DNA of 64,000 nt, taken from positions 186,001-250,000 of the forward strand of contig NZ_JAERQE010000003.1 in assembly GCF_016734765.1 (NCBI RefSeq), given 5' to 3'. The DNA is from Microvirga soli. Lineage in GTDB: Bacteria; Pseudomonadota; Alphaproteobacteria; Rhizobiales; Beijerinckiaceae. Below, one piece after another: positions 25,714 to 33,307 of this stretch (positions within the stretch are counted from its first letter, which is position 1; each line of letters starts with the position of its first letter). The notes beneath the pieces were generated by a model, which saw only the letters and a list, made by a program, of their open reading frames with translations, made no database searches and was not told the DNA's origin. The translations under genes were made by a program, and so were the position numbers.

Positions 25714-26706
25714 TTACATCGCGTTGATCTTGTCGACCATGCCGGCCGGCCAGCTCTTTGCCAGGTCGGACGCCAGATACTTCTTCTGCGCGAACTCGCG
25801 GAAGGCTTTCAGGTCAGGAGTGTAGACCTCAAGACCCTTCTCCTTGAAGAAGGTCGCGAGCTGTGCCTCCTGCTTCAGGTGCTCCTGTGTGCTCCACTCG
25901 ATTGCCTTGTCGGCGGCTGCCTGGACGGCTGCTTTCTTCTCCGGCGAGAGCGAGTCCCACACCTTGTTGGACACGGCCAGAACGTCGAAGCCGACGAGAT
26001 GCGACGTGAGCGCGATCTGCGACATCACCTCGTAGAACTTCATGTTCTGCACGTTTGGCAGCGGATTGTCCTGACCGTCGATCGCGCCCGTCTGCAGTCC
26101 CGTATAGACTTCCGCATAGGCCATTGGGGTGGGGTTTGCCCCAAGGGATTGACCGAGGAACTGCCAGGCGTCGCCGCCGGGCATGCGCAGTTTTATTCCG
26201 GCGAGATCCTCAGGCTTGCTGATCTTCTTGTTGGGCTTCAAGCCCACATGCCGGGCGCCGAAATATGTGGGGCCGAGGATGTGGATGCCGAGCTTGTCCG
26301 AGGCCATCTTCTTGAGCTGCTGGCCCACATCGCTGGCGAACACCTTCTTCAGGTGGTCGGCGTCGCGGAACAGATAGGCGGAGGTGACAATGGACCATTC
26401 CGGAATCTGGTTCGAGATGTCCTGCGGGGCGATGTTGCCCATCTCGAGATTGCCGCGCTGCATCGCGACGAGCTCGGTGCCCTGCTTGAACAGGGTGCCG
26501 CCGTAATAGGGTTGAAGGTTGAAGCCCTGCGCTTTCACCGCCTCGCCGAACTGCTTCATCATGTTCGCCCGGATGTCCTGCTCCGAGAAGACAGCCGAGA
26601 ATCTCAGGTTCGTTGGGGCCTGTGAGGCAGCCGGCCCAGCCGCGCCCCATGCCAGAAGGGCCGCACCTGCAGCCATTAGGACACGCCGATTGATGTCAAA
26701 TCCCAT
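25714..26706 (-). CDS. TRAP transporter substrate-binding protein (DctP family)
   Basis: A 330-residue periplasmic binding protein with an N-terminal signal (NRRVLMAAGAALLAWGAAGP, cleavage about residue 27). Family landmarks are ISKPEDLAGIKLRMPGGDAW around residue 165, which includes the Arg that binds the ligand carboxylate, and AYAEVYTGLQTGAIDGQDNP at about residue 194. The start at 26706 has an AGGAGAGG ribosome-binding site; the frame is open to 26790, but that part is not signal-like. It is the first gene of the leftward TRAP-aroQ-dehydrogenase operon. Confidence 0.9.
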   Translation of the reverse strand: MGFDINRRVLMAAGAALLAWGAAGPAASQAPTNLRFSAVFSEQDIRANMMKQFGEAVKAQGFNLQPYYGGTLFKQGTELVAMQRGNLEMGNIAPQDISNQIPEWSIVTSAYLFRDADHLKKVFASDVGQQLKKMASDKLGIHILGPTYFGARHVGLKPNKKISKPEDLAGIKLRMPGGDAWQFLGQSLGANPTPMAYAEVYTGLQTGAIDGQDNPLPNVQNMKFYEVMSQIALTSHLVGFDVLAVSNKVWDSLSPEKKAAVQAAADKAIEWSTQEHLKQEAQLATFFKEKGLEVYTPDLKAFREFAQKKYLASDLAKSWPAGMVDKINAM

Positions 26707-26793
26707 GGTTTCCTCTCCTTCAAGTTGCCGCGCATTCGCCTGCGTCTTGGTGGCACTATCCTCTCCAAGATTTCTAAAATCAATATGCATTTT

Positions 26794-26806
26794 TCAAATC
26801 ATCTGA
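26794..26806. promoter_or_regulatory. Candidate GntR operator in divergent region
   Basis: TCAAATCATCTGA is a 13-base near-palindrome with one mismatched pair. It lies in the AT-rich 193-base region between the TRAP operon and the tandem GntR genes, where a shared operator would be expected. Confidence 0.3.
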
Positions 26807-26899
26807 TATTTTAGGTTTTGCCATATGTGATGGATTGCCTAGCTGGCTATGGCCGAGGATTGTTAGATTGAGGCTGGCTCAAGAGAACGTGGTGGCCGG

Positions 26900-27568
26900 A
26901 TGAGCATCGAATTGATGGCCACATCCATTGCGGATCGTGCCTACGACCGGATCCGGGCCGACATCGTATTCGGCCGTCTGGCCCCTGGGCTGCGGCTCCG
27001 GCTCGACCGGCTTGCGGAAGCCTATGGAGCAAGCGTCAGTACCCTAAGGGAGATCCTCAGCCGCCTTTCGTCTGAAGGGCTCGTCGTCGCCGAAGGGCAG
27101 CGAGGCTTCCGGGCTGCTCACGTTTCCCCTGAGGGTTTCGAGGATGTCGCGGCGATGCGGCTGCTCCTGGAAACCTACGCGCTGCCCCTGTCCTTCACGG
27201 CAGGCGACCTCGAATGGGAGAGCCGGGTCGTAGCCGCCCATCACAAGCTCGCCTTCATGGAGCGGCGGATGCTGGCCGGAGACCAGGAGGGGACAGAACT
27301 CTGGAAGCGTTACGACCGCGAGTTTCACCAGTCTCTCATTGAGGCATGCGGCTCCCAGACCCTGCTTGATCTCTATGGCGGCGTCTTCGATCAGTATCTG
27401 CGCTACCAGATGGTGGCCATTGTCTTCCGTGGGGAGATTGCAGCTGAGGAGCACCGGACGCTGCTCGATTGCGCCCTGACGCGCAATGCCGACAAGGCCT
27501 GCGCGGTGCTTACCCAGCATGTGAACGGATGCGTGGCCTACACGCTGAAGACCGGAGCGCTGGCATGA
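26900..27568 (+). CDS. GntR/FCD family transcriptional regulator, copy 1
   Basis: A 222-residue regulator. The N-terminal winged helix-turn-helix (AYDRIRADIVFGRLAPGLRL then YGASVSTLREILSRLSSEGL) is followed by an all-helical FCD ligand domain. Its metal-site residues look intact: Asp and His in YDREFHQSL, His in EEHRTLLDC, and His in LTQHVNG. It is divergent from the TRAP-aroQ operon and overlaps by four bases a second, closely similar GntR gene. It probably senses a quinate-pathway intermediate. Confidence 0.9.
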   Translation: MSIELMATSIADRAYDRIRADIVFGRLAPGLRLRLDRLAEAYGASVSTLREILSRLSSEGLVVAEGQRGFRAAHVSPEGFEDVAAMRLLLETYALPLSFTAGDLEWESRVVAAHHKLAFMERRMLAGDQEGTELWKRYDREFHQSLIEACGSQTLLDLYGGVFDQYLRYQMVAIVFRGEIAAEEHRTLLDCALTRNADKACAVLTQHVNGCVAYTLKTGALA

Positions 27569-28245
27569 ACGACGACGTTCAGGTGATGTCACATCCTTCC
27601 ACCGTCGGGGAGAGCGCCTACCAGAAAATCCGGTCCGACATCGTATTCGGACGCCTGCCACCCGGAATGAAGCTAAAGCTCGAGAGGCTGAAGGCTGATT
27701 ACGGCGCGAGCGTCAGCACGTTGCGCGAAATCCTGAACCGCCTTCACTCCGAGCGCCTCGTGGTGGCCGAGGGACAGAAGGGCTTCGAAGTGGCACCTGT
27801 CTCAATCGCAAATCTGAGGGAGATCGCCGCGCTTCGACAGCTCCTCGAGGGTAGGGCGCTGGAACAGTCGTTCCGGGCCGGTGACATGGAATGGGAAGGT
27901 CGTGTCGTGGCCGCCCACCATCGGCTCGCACGGATGGAGGAGCGGATGGCTCAAGGGGACAGATCCCACACTGAGGAATGGAAGCGCTATGACTGGCAGT
28001 TCCACCAAGCGCTCATCTCCGCCTGCGGATCGAAGCTGCTGATCGATAATCATGCGGCGGTTTTCGACAAGTACCTGCGCTACCAGATGATTGCCCTGAG
28101 CTATCGCGGCGACATCGCTACCAATGAACATGCCGAGCTTCTGGACTGCGCCTTGGCGCGGGATGCCGCGCGCGCCTGCGAGGTGCTGACGCGACATGTG
28201 GCCGGCGGCGTTGAGCATGCGCTGGCGACCGGAACTATCAGCTGA
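27565..28245 (+). CDS. GntR/FCD family transcriptional regulator, copy 2
   Basis: A 226-residue paralogue of the preceding gene, starting at an ATGA overlap with its stop. The winged helix (YQKIRSDIVFGRLPPGMKLK then YGASVSTLREILNRLHSERL) and the FCD metal residues (YDWQFHQAL, NEHAELLDC, LTRHVAGG) align with copy 1 along the whole length. Identity is roughly 55-60 percent by eye. Two such regulators in tandem may form heterodimers or answer to different intermediates. The upstream open frame to 27469 lies inside copy 1 and is not used. Confidence 0.9.
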   Translation: MNDDVQVMSHPSTVGESAYQKIRSDIVFGRLPPGMKLKLERLKADYGASVSTLREILNRLHSERLVVAEGQKGFEVAPVSIANLREIAALRQLLEGRALEQSFRAGDMEWEGRVVAAHHRLARMEERMAQGDRSHTEEWKRYDWQFHQALISACGSKLLIDNHAAVFDKYLRYQMIALSYRGDIATNEHAELLDCALARDAARACEVLTRHVAGGVEHALATGTIS

Positions 28246-28307
28246 CAAGAGGGAGCGGGCCGCATGGCACAGACTCCCACCACACAAGAGGAAACGGACC
28301 GACGAGC

Positions 28308-30194
28308 ATGCGCACTGCCATTGCCACCGTCTGCCTGAGCGGCACCTTCCCAGAAAAGATCGAAGCCATCGCGGCTGCGCAGTTCAAGGGCGTAGAGATC
28401 TTCGAGAACGATCTCTTGTCATTCAACGGCACTCCGGCCGATGCCCGGCGCATGATCGAGGGACTCGGACTCGAGACGATCACCTTCCAGCCGTTCCGAG
28501 ATTTCGAGGGCATGCCCGAGCCGCAACGCGCGAAGGTGTTCGCCCGCGCCGAGCGCAAATTTGACGTCATGCAGGAACTCGGCTGCGACCTCCTGATGGT
28601 GTGCAGCAACGTCTCTCCGGATTCACTTGGCGGAATCGAGCGGGCAGCGGCTGACTTCCATGAACTCGGCGAGCGTGCGGCCAAGCGCGGCCTGCGTGTG
28701 GCCTTCGAGGCGCTTTCCTGGGGGCGGCACATTCACGATTATCGTGATTCATGGGAAGTTGTGCGTCGTGCAAACCATCCGGCCGTCGGACTGGTGCTCG
28801 ATTCCTTCCATGTGCTGGCCCGTGGAACCGATCTGTCGGCGATCCGCTCTATCCCGTCCGAGAAGATCTTCCTCGTGCAAATGGCCGACGCGCCGCGGCT
28901 TGACATGGATTATCTGTCCTGGAGCCGGCATTACCGCTGCTTCCCGGGGCAGGGCGACCTGCCTGTCGATGCATTCATGGATGCGCTGGGCGCAACCGGG
29001 TTCGATGGCCTTCTGTCCCTGGAAATTTTCAATGACCGTTTCCGGGCGGGCTCCGCGCGCAGCGTGGCCATCGACGGACAACGCTCCCTGATCGTGATGC
29101 TCGACGAATTGCGCCGGCGGACAGGAGCGGCTCTGCCCGACCCCCCCGTGCTTCCGCCCAAAGCAACGTGTTCGGGCATCGAGTTCGTGGAGTTTGCCGT
29201 CGATGAGCGCAGTGCCGCCGGGTTTGAGCAGACTTTGAACGGGCTCGGATTTCAGAAGGCCGGCCACCATCGCTCTAAGGCGGTGACGCGCTGGCGGCAG
29301 GGTGACATCAACATCGTCGTGAATGCCGACAAGGAGGGCTTCGCCCACTCCTTCAACATCACGCATGGCACCTCCGTCTGCGCGCTGGCATTGCGGGTCG
29401 ACGATGCCCAAGGGGCAATCGACCGTGCCATTACACTTCTGGATCAGCCTTTCCAGCAGCCGGTCGGGCCTGGAGAGATCAATATCCCGGCGGTCCGAGG
29501 TCTTGGTGGCAGCCTGCTGTATTTCGTCGATCACAAGTCGGGCCTGGACCAGCTCTGGGACGTGGACTTCGATCCTGTCCCGGCAGACGATTTTACCGGA
29601 GCTGGACTGAGATCGGTCGATCATGTCTCCCAGTCGATGCACTACGAGGAGATGCTGACCTGGTTCCTGTTCTATGCGTCACTTCTTGATGTGCGTAAGA
29701 CACCGGTTCAGACGGTGATCGATCCAGGGGGCGTGGTGCAGAGCCAGGCTATCGAAGCCCATGATGGCTCGCTTCGCCTGATCCTTAACGCCTCGCAGAG
29801 CCAGCGCACTTTGTCGTCCCGCTTTTTGAATGATCTCTTCGGGTCGGGGGTTCAACATATTGCGCTCGCGACCGATGACATCTTCAAGACCATCGAGCGC
29901 CTCAAAGAATACGGCGTCGATCTCCTGCCGATTCCAGAGAACTATTACGACGATCTCGAGGTGCGGATCGATCTCTCCGCTGACGATGTGGAGCGACTGC
30001 GCCAATCCAATATCCTCTATGATCGCGAGGAGGAGAACGAGTACTTTCAGGCCTATACCAAGACCTTGGCCGGTGGCTTCTTCTTCGAAATCGTGGAGAG
30101 GCGCAGCTATAAAGGCTATGGTGCCGTCAACGCTCCCATACGCCTCGCATCACAGACGCGTTTAGCTTCGGAAGCAGCGCCATCGGGTCTCTGA
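28308..30194 (+). CDS. quiC: 3-Dehydroshikimate dehydratase, QuiC1 type, fused to a VOC/HPPD-like domain
   Basis: A 628-residue two-domain enzyme. Residues ~1-275 form a xylose-isomerase-like TIM barrel with candidate metal ligands Glu134, Asp165, Gln191 and Glu239, matching the arrangement expected for QuiC1-type 3-dehydroshikimate dehydratases. It converts 3-dehydroshikimate to protocatechuate. Residues ~285-610 resemble 4-hydroxyphenylpyruvate dioxygenase, with an apparently complete His439 (DHVSQ), His517 (QHIAL), Glu594 (FEIVE) metal triad. The fused layout and length match bacterial QuiC1. It sits 62 bases after the second GntR gene and completes the route from quinate or shikimate. Confidence 0.92.
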   Translation: MRTAIATVCLSGTFPEKIEAIAAAQFKGVEIFENDLLSFNGTPADARRMIEGLGLETITFQPFRDFEGMPEPQRAKVFARAERKFDVMQELGCDLLMVCSNVSPDSLGGIERAAADFHELGERAAKRGLRVAFEALSWGRHIHDYRDSWEVVRRANHPAVGLVLDSFHVLARGTDLSAIRSIPSEKIFLVQMADAPRLDMDYLSWSRHYRCFPGQGDLPVDAFMDALGATGFDGLLSLEIFNDRFRAGSARSVAIDGQRSLIVMLDELRRRTGAALPDPPVLPPKATCSGIEFVEFAVDERSAAGFEQTLNGLGFQKAGHHRSKAVTRWRQGDINIVVNADKEGFAHSFNITHGTSVCALALRVDDAQGAIDRAITLLDQPFQQPVGPGEINIPAVRGLGGSLLYFVDHKSGLDQLWDVDFDPVPADDFTGAGLRSVDHVSQSMHYEEMLTWFLFYASLLDVRKTPVQTVIDPGGVVQSQAIEAHDGSLRLILNASQSQRTLSSRFLNDLFGSGVQHIALATDDIFKTIERLKEYGVDLLPIPENYYDDLEVRIDLSADDVERLRQSNILYDREEENEYFQAYTKTLAGGFFFEIVERRSYKGYGAVNAPIRLASQTRLASEAAPSGL

Positions 30195-30217
30195 CACGGA
30201 AACCTGCCGAGTATGCC

Positions 30218-30601
30218 CTAGCTTGGCTTTTTCGGCTTGCCAGACGGAAGTGCGAGATGTTCGCTCAGGGTTTGCACGATCCGGGCCACGTCCTCTCTAG
30301 GAATTGCGAAGGCGAGGGGGCCGTAGGATGGATGATCGAACGCGAGCAGCGAGCCATCAATGCCTGCTACCTGTACATACCAAGGTGGCTCGATCACGGT
30401 TTCTACCGTCATCCCATCGAGCGGACGCTTCTGCGAGCCCTCGACCATGCGGGACCTTGCTTGGCCGAGCAGCCGGATCAGATTCGTCAGCTGGTTAAGG
30501 TCAAGCGCGACCGGGTGAGACAGCCCTGCCGTTGAGCCGATCTCGATTGTCACCGTCTGCCGGTCGTCGGAGACCTTCACGCCAACCCGTGCTTCGGCCA
30601 T
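30218..30601 (-). CDS. Conserved-looking hypothetical protein
   Basis: A 127-residue soluble protein starting MAEARVGVKVSDDRQTVTIE. The start at 30601 lies eight bases after GGAGG. The frame extends ten codons further to 30631 without a better signal. Predicted structure is mixed beta/alpha with a basic, Pro/Lys-rich tail (PSGKPKKPS). I recognise no family. It converges with quiC. The 265 bases on its upstream side, up to the MarR gene, contain nothing I can support. Confidence 0.6.
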   Translation of the reverse strand: MAEARVGVKVSDDRQTVTIEIGSTAGLSHPVALDLNQLTNLIRLLGQARSRMVEGSQKRPLDGMTVETVIEPPWYVQVAGIDGSLLAFDHPSYGPLAFAIPREDVARIVQTLSEHLALPSGKPKKPS

Positions 30602-30866
30602 GACACATGCCTCCATCCTTGTTCGGGTCATGTGGTTCTCGGCAGCTAATTCAACCGGGCGCAGCCCGAATTGGCTCTGGGTACCGCTAAAGTGATGCGG
30701 TTGCGCCTAGTTTGGGTCCCGTGCACGAGAAGCAACTTCATCACTATTGAGAGTGGCAGGAGAACAATCCGCCCAGAGCTGATATTCCCATATGTCCTGC
30801 GGCGCGCATTCAGGTGGAGAGTTTCCGATAGAGAAAAGGCCTGCCGTCTGATCATCCGGCTAAAGA

Positions 30867-31316
30867 TTATGACTGCTCGTCCTTAGCCCTTGCTGCAATC
30901 TCCTCAAGGCGGGTAAGTCCCTCCAGCAATGGCTTAGCTTCTGGCCCGAGTTGGTCCAGGATTTGTCTTTCGAAGGCGAGTGCCTTGGGGACGATCTGCC
31001 GGTAGGCCTTCTGGCCTTGGGCCGTGAGCGTCAGGATCTCCTCGCGCCGGTCTTCCTCGCTCGCGCGGCGCCTGAGCCAGCGCCGCTCCTCCAGCGCCTG
31101 CACGGCCCGGCTGACCTTGGTTTTGTGCATGGCTGAGTGCCGGCCGATGTCCTTGGCGCTCATGGCCTCGAACTGCCCGAGCGTCGCCAGCACCCGCCAT
31201 TCCGGGATCGTCAGGTCGTGGTGAGGTCCATAGACGGCGCGGAAATCCTGGGAGATCGCGGCCGCGATCCGGTTGAGCCGGTAGGGCAGAAAGGCTTCGA
31301 GCTCGAGTTTGGCCAT
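30867..31316 (-). CDS. MarR family transcriptional regulator
   Basis: A 149-residue winged-helix regulator. The MarR core reads LTIPEWRVLATLGQFEAMSA then KDIGRHSAMHKTKVSRAVQA and the wing RRRASEEDRREEILTLTAQG. The start at 31316 (MAKLELEAFLPYRLNRI) matches the family; the extra 14 codons upstream run into the operator region. It is divergent from hmgA with 59 bases between the starts, so it is the likely regulator of homogentisate breakdown and of itself. Confidence 0.88.
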   Translation of the reverse strand: MAKLELEAFLPYRLNRIAAAISQDFRAVYGPHHDLTIPEWRVLATLGQFEAMSAKDIGRHSAMHKTKVSRAVQALEERRWLRRRASEEDRREEILTLTAQGQKAYRQIVPKALAFERQILDQLGPEAKPLLEGLTRLEEIAARAKDEQS

Positions 31317-31341
31317 CGGGTTGTTGGTTACAAAATAAATA

Positions 31342-31363
31342 GTTACAATTGTGACCAATTGTG
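31342..31363. promoter_or_regulatory. Probable MarR operator in the hmgA divergent region
   Basis: GTTACAATTGTGAC (31342-31355) is palindromic with one mismatch. CAATTGTG recurs at 31346-31353 and 31356-31363, ten bases apart, i.e. one helical turn. Both lie just before the hmgA ribosome-binding site, a position from which binding would block transcription. Confidence 0.55.
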
Positions 31364-31375
31364 GAGGTCCCGCCC

Positions 31376-32731
31376 ATGAATGTCCAGAACCCGTCCCTGC
31401 CTCAGGCGCCCGAGACGATCGAGAGTGCCATCCGGCCCGGCTACATGTCCGGCTTCGGCAACGGCTTCGAGACCGAAGCGCTGCCCGGCGCCCTGCCCAT
31501 CGGGCGCAACTCGCCCCAGAAATGCTCCTACGGGCTCTATGCCGAGCAGCTCTCCGGCTCGCCCTTCACGGCACCGCGCACCACCAACGAGCGCACCTGG
31601 CTCTACCGCATCCGCCCCACCGTCTCCCATTGGGGTCAGTTCCGGAAGGCCGAGATCGGCCTGTGGCGCACCGCTCCAGCGGCCGAGGTCGAGGTGCCGA
31701 TCGCCCCCATGCGCTGGGACCCGATCCCGCTGCCCAGCGAACCTGTCTCGTTCCTGGAGGGCATCCGCACCATCACCACGGCGGGGGATGCCGGCTCGCA
31801 GGCGGGCATGGGCGCGCATGTGTATCTCATCACCCGCTCGATGGAGCACGAGTACTTCTACAATGCCGACGGCGAGCTGCTGTTCGTGCCGCAGCAGGGC
31901 TCGCTTCGGCTCTGGACCGAGTTCGGCATCATCGACATCGAGCCGGGTGAGATTGCGGTGATCCCGCGTGGGGTGAAGATCCGGGTGGAGTTGCAGGGTG
32001 GGCCGGCGCGCGGCTACCTGTGCGAGAACTACGGCGGCGCTTTCACCCTGCCGGAGCGCGGGCCGATCGGCGCCAACTGCCTGGCCAATCCGCGCGACTT
32101 CCTCACGCCGGTTGCGGCCTATGAGGAGCGGGATGCGCCCTCAAGGATGTACGTGAAATGGGGCGGTTCGCTCTGGGTGGCCGACATGGACCACTCGCCC
32201 CTCGACGTGGTGGCCTGGCACGGCAACTACGCGCCCTACAAGTACGACCTGCGCCGCTACTCGCCGGTGGGGCCGATCCTCTATGATCATGCTGATCCGT
32301 CGATCTTCACGGTGCTGACCTCGCCGTCCGAAACGCCCGGCACCGCCAACATCGACTTCGTGATCTTCCCCGAGCGCTGGCTGGTAGCCGAGAACACGTT
32401 CCGGCCGCCGTGGTACCACATGAACGTGATGAGCGAGTTCATGGGGCTGATCTATGGTGTCTACGATGCCAAGACCGGCGGCGGCTTCGTGCCGGGCGGC
32501 ATGTCGCTGCACAACACCATGCTGCCGCACGGGCCGGACATGGATGCATTCGAGAAGGCAAGCAATGTGGAGCTGAAGCCGCACAAACTCGAAGGCACGC
32601 TGGCGTTCATGTTCGAGACGCGCTTTCCGCAGAAGGTGACGGCGTTCGCAGTCGGGACGGAGTCCCTGCAGAAGGATTACGCCTCCTACGGCCACAAACT
32701 CAAAAAACACTTCAACCCAAACCAGAGGTGA
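31376..32731 (+). CDS. hmgA: Homogentisate 1,2-dioxygenase
   Basis: A 451-residue non-haem iron dioxygenase that opens the homogentisate ring to maleylacetoacetate in tyrosine/phenylalanine catabolism. The N-terminus [19 protein letters not shown] is diagnostic. The iron ligands are visible as His and Glu in [14 protein letters not shown] and His in [16 protein letters not shown] 31376 follows GGAGG by eight bases; the GTG at 31361 overlaps the operator. The next enzymes of the route (fahA, maiA) are not in the window, so hmgA is a single-gene unit with a hairpin after it. Confidence 0.96.
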   Translation: MNVQNPSLPQAPETIESAIRPGYMSGFGNGFETEALPGALPIGRNSPQKCSYGLYAEQLSGSPFTAPRTTNERTWLYRIRPTVSHWGQFRKAEIGLWRTAPAAEVEVPIAPMRWDPIPLPSEPVSFLEGIRTITTAGDAGSQAGMGAHVYLITRSMEHEYFYNADGELLFVPQQGSLRLWTEFGIIDIEPGEIAVIPRGVKIRVELQGGPARGYLCENYGGAFTLPERGPIGANCLANPRDFLTPVAAYEERDAPSRMYVKWGGSLWVADMDHSPLDVVAWHGNYAPYKYDLRRYSPVGPILYDHADPSIFTVLTSPSETPGTANIDFVIFPERWLVAENTFRPPWYHMNVMSEFMGLIYGVYDAKTGGGFVPGGMSLHNTMLPHGPDMDAFEKASNVELKPHKLEGTLAFMFETRFPQKVTAFAVGTESLQKDYASYGHKLKKHFNPNQR

Positions 32732-32754
32732 GATCAAACGGTAGCTGTCGAAGT

Positions 32755-32786
32755 CGCCGGGACTTAAAGTTCCGGCGGCAGCGTTT
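32755..32786 (+). terminator. Probable hmgA terminator
   Basis: CGCCGGGACTT (32755-32765) pairs with AAGTTCCGGCG (32767-32777), with one G-U pair and the innermost pairs opening to form the loop. Six bases later comes TTTT (32783-32786). It lies about 25 bases after the stop. Confidence 0.55.
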
Positions 32787-32955
32787 TCGCGTGATGAACC
32801 ATGTTCTTTGATCTGCTTTCTTGCTAGCTATATCGTTGCTGTTAATTCCCTTGTGAGGGGCTGCCACATTGCAGCCGCACTGCAACGCTTTGCTTGTTCC
32901 ACAGGCGCTGACATCATGTGCCTGCGGTACAAGGGAAACGCGGAACAAGCTGCCG

Positions 32956-33120
32956 ATGAAACTGGAACGAAAGAACCACACTCTCTCACCGGACACCAAC
33001 AATGTTCTGGCTGAACTCGAACGCACGATGGTCGCGTCCATCGCTTTGATGAAGCGTATGAGGCGCAAGAGAAGGCGCTCTGATCGCATCATACACTCAG
33101 CCGCCCAGAGCAGCGCCTGA
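32956..33120 (+). CDS. Possible small basic protein
   Basis: A 54-codon frame starting MKLERKNHTLSPDTNNVLAE, with a helical middle and a highly basic cluster (KRMRRKRRRS). There is no convincing ribosome-binding site, and an in-frame open stretch extends upstream to 32869. It is the only plausible frame in the 576-base gap between hmgA and the TPR gene (32732-33307). The rest of that gap shows only the hmgA terminator. Confidence 0.3.
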   Translation: MKLERKNHTLSPDTNNVLAELERTMVASIALMKRMRRKRRRSDRIIHSAAQSSA

Positions 33121-33307
33121 GCAACCGTTCTTCTGACGCCTTCTGGCAGGATGAACTCTGCCAGGAGGTGCTCCCGATAGTTGATGTTGTAACGATTGCT
33201 TCTCTAGGAAGGACAGAATTCAAATCATCTCCGTGTGCCGCTGAGCACCGACGTCATGAAAGTTCTTCACTATTCTCCGCCTCGCTCTAAGGCAGGAGGA
33301 TCTGTTC

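Noticed and set aside
30646-30855. 69-codon minus-strand frame between the hypothetical gene and the MarR gene
   Set aside because: No ribosome-binding site, no coherent hydrophobicity pattern, no neighbour logic.
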